From positions 1 to 6,691 of the forward strand of contig NZ_JADEXF010000189.1 in assembly GCF_015207245.1 (NCBI RefSeq): a stretch of DNA of 6,691 nucleotides. The letters are read 5' to 3'. The notes beneath the pieces are model-generated. The model was not told where the DNA came from and did not search any database. It saw only the letters and a program-made list of their open reading frames with translations. This document shows, piece by piece, positions 6,241 to 6,691 of this stretch (the first letter of the stretch is position 1; each line of letters begins with the position of its first letter). Made by a program: the position numbers and the translations under genes. This stretch comes from Nostoc cf. edaphicum LEGE 07299. GTDB lineage: Bacteria; Cyanobacteriota; Cyanobacteriia; Cyanobacteriales; Nostocaceae.

Positions 6241-6534
6241 ATGACAGAGGCATTACTTGCTGCTTTGTTTGTATTTGTGTTGGCATCTTTTATCGGCTTT
6301 GAAGTCATCAACAAAATCCCACCGACTCTACACACACCGTTAATGTCAGGCTCAAACGCGATTTCTGGCATTGCGGTACTTGGAGCAATAGTTGCTGCTG
6401 GTGCAAAAGACACAAGTGTATCGGTAATTCTCGGTTTGATTGCTGTAATACTGGCGACAATCAACGTTGTGGGTGGTTTTTTAGTCACAGACAGAATGTT
6501 GCAAATGTTCAAGAAGAAGGAGATTAAGGCGTGA
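6241..6534 (+). CDS. pntAB: NAD(P) transhydrogenase subunit alpha part 2 (membrane domain)
   Basis: A 97-residue membrane subunit that, with PntB, forms the proton channel (domain II) of transhydrogenase. It begins MTEALLAALFVFVLASFIGF and shows three hydrophobic segments: about 4-20, about 39-55 (SGIAVLGAIVAAGA) and about 58-80 (VSVILGLIAVILATINVVGG). The family signature segments IPPTLHTPLMSGSNAISGI and GGFLVTDRMLQMFK are both present. AGGAG at 6226-6230 lies 10 nt before the ATG. An upstream in-frame ATG at 6190 falls in the tandem repeat and is rejected. It follows pntAA by 106 nt and overlaps pntB by 4 nt, so the three genes form one unit. The length is normal for split PntAB. Confidence 0.96.
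   Translation: MTEALLAALFVFVLASFIGFEVINKIPPTLHTPLMSGSNAISGIAVLGAIVAAGAKDTSVSVILGLIAVILATINVVGGFLVTDRMLQMFKKKEIKA
6517..6522 (+). promoter_or_regulatory. pntB ribosome binding site inside the end of pntAB
   Basis: AAGGAG at 6517-6522 lies 8 nt before the GTG start of pntB at 6531. It supports that start and translational coupling through the 4-nt overlap GTGA. Confidence 0.75.
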
Positions 6535-6691
6535 GCGACTTTTTACCAACTGGCATTCAGCTGACGTACTTAGTCGCTGCATCGTTATTCATTCTGGGCT
6601 TGAAAAAGCTGGGATCGCCTGCTACAGCGAGAAACGGTAATATTGTAGCGGCTGTGGGGATGCTACTGGCAATTGTGGCGACAATGCTCGA
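6531..6691 (+). CDS. pntB: NAD(P) transhydrogenase subunit beta, N-terminal part (truncated by window edge)
   Basis: PntB carries the rest of the membrane proton channel and the NADP(H)-binding domain III of transhydrogenase. Only the first 53 codons are in the window; the family is about 460-480 residues. The start is GTG at 6531, overlapping the pntAB stop codon (GTGA). The visible part has the first hydrophobic segment (LTYLVAASLFILGLKKL), the conserved loop SPATARNGN, and the beginning of a second segment (VAAVGMLLAIVATML). These match PntB N-termini. The NADP-binding region lies outside the window. Confidence 0.95.
   Translation, partial: MSDFLPTGIQLTYLVAASLFILGLKKLGSPATARNGNIVAAVGMLLAIVATML

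Overview
The window is chromosomal DNA that looks like a filamentous, Nostoc/Anabaena-type cyanobacterium. The evidence is the HIP1 octamer GCGATCGC (688-695, 4534-4541, 5520-5527), a DUF2808 secreted protein, the three-subunit split transhydrogenase genes, a short tandem heptanucleotide repeat of the kind common in heterocyst-forming genomes, and a large group II intron with an HNH-type intron-encoded protein. The genus is an inference.

Layout. Minus strand, reading from high to low coordinates: a DUF2808 secreted protein (4194-3682); rpmH, ribosomal protein L34 (3575-3441); the first 35 codons of rnpA, the RNase P protein (3415-3311); a group II intron of about 2193 nt (3310-1118) carrying a 514-residue reverse transcriptase/maturase/HNH protein (2747-1203); a 57-codon C-terminal coding fragment of an unrecognised protein (1117-944); a leader of about 190 nt; and the N-terminal 251 codons of ilvD (754-1, running off the window). 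Plus strand: a gene-free stretch of about 770 nt (4195-4961), then pntAA (4962-6134), a 106-nt spacer with low-complexity repeats, pntAB (6241-6534) and the first 53 codons of pntB (6531 to window end).

The main result is at the intron. Its 5' junction lies exactly inside rnpA, after a complete codon, and the intron contains plausible EBS1 and EBS2 sequences that pair with the rnpA exon. The DNA on its 3' side is not the remainder of rnpA: the RNR-motif half of RnpA is absent, and so are the genes that usually follow rnpA in cyanobacteria (yidC and others). What follows is the in-frame tail of another protein, then ilvD. Splicing as drawn would give a 92-residue chimera, not RnpA. Possible explanations are a rearrangement between two intron copies (with the rest of rnpA elsewhere, perhaps joined by trans-splicing), an rnpA remnant with a functional copy elsewhere, or an assembly join through a repeated 2.2-kb intron.

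The other genes are ordinary housekeeping functions. pntAA-pntAB-pntB form a transcription unit for proton-translocating transhydrogenase in the membrane. ilvD serves branched-chain amino acid synthesis. rpmH and rnpA serve translation and tRNA processing.
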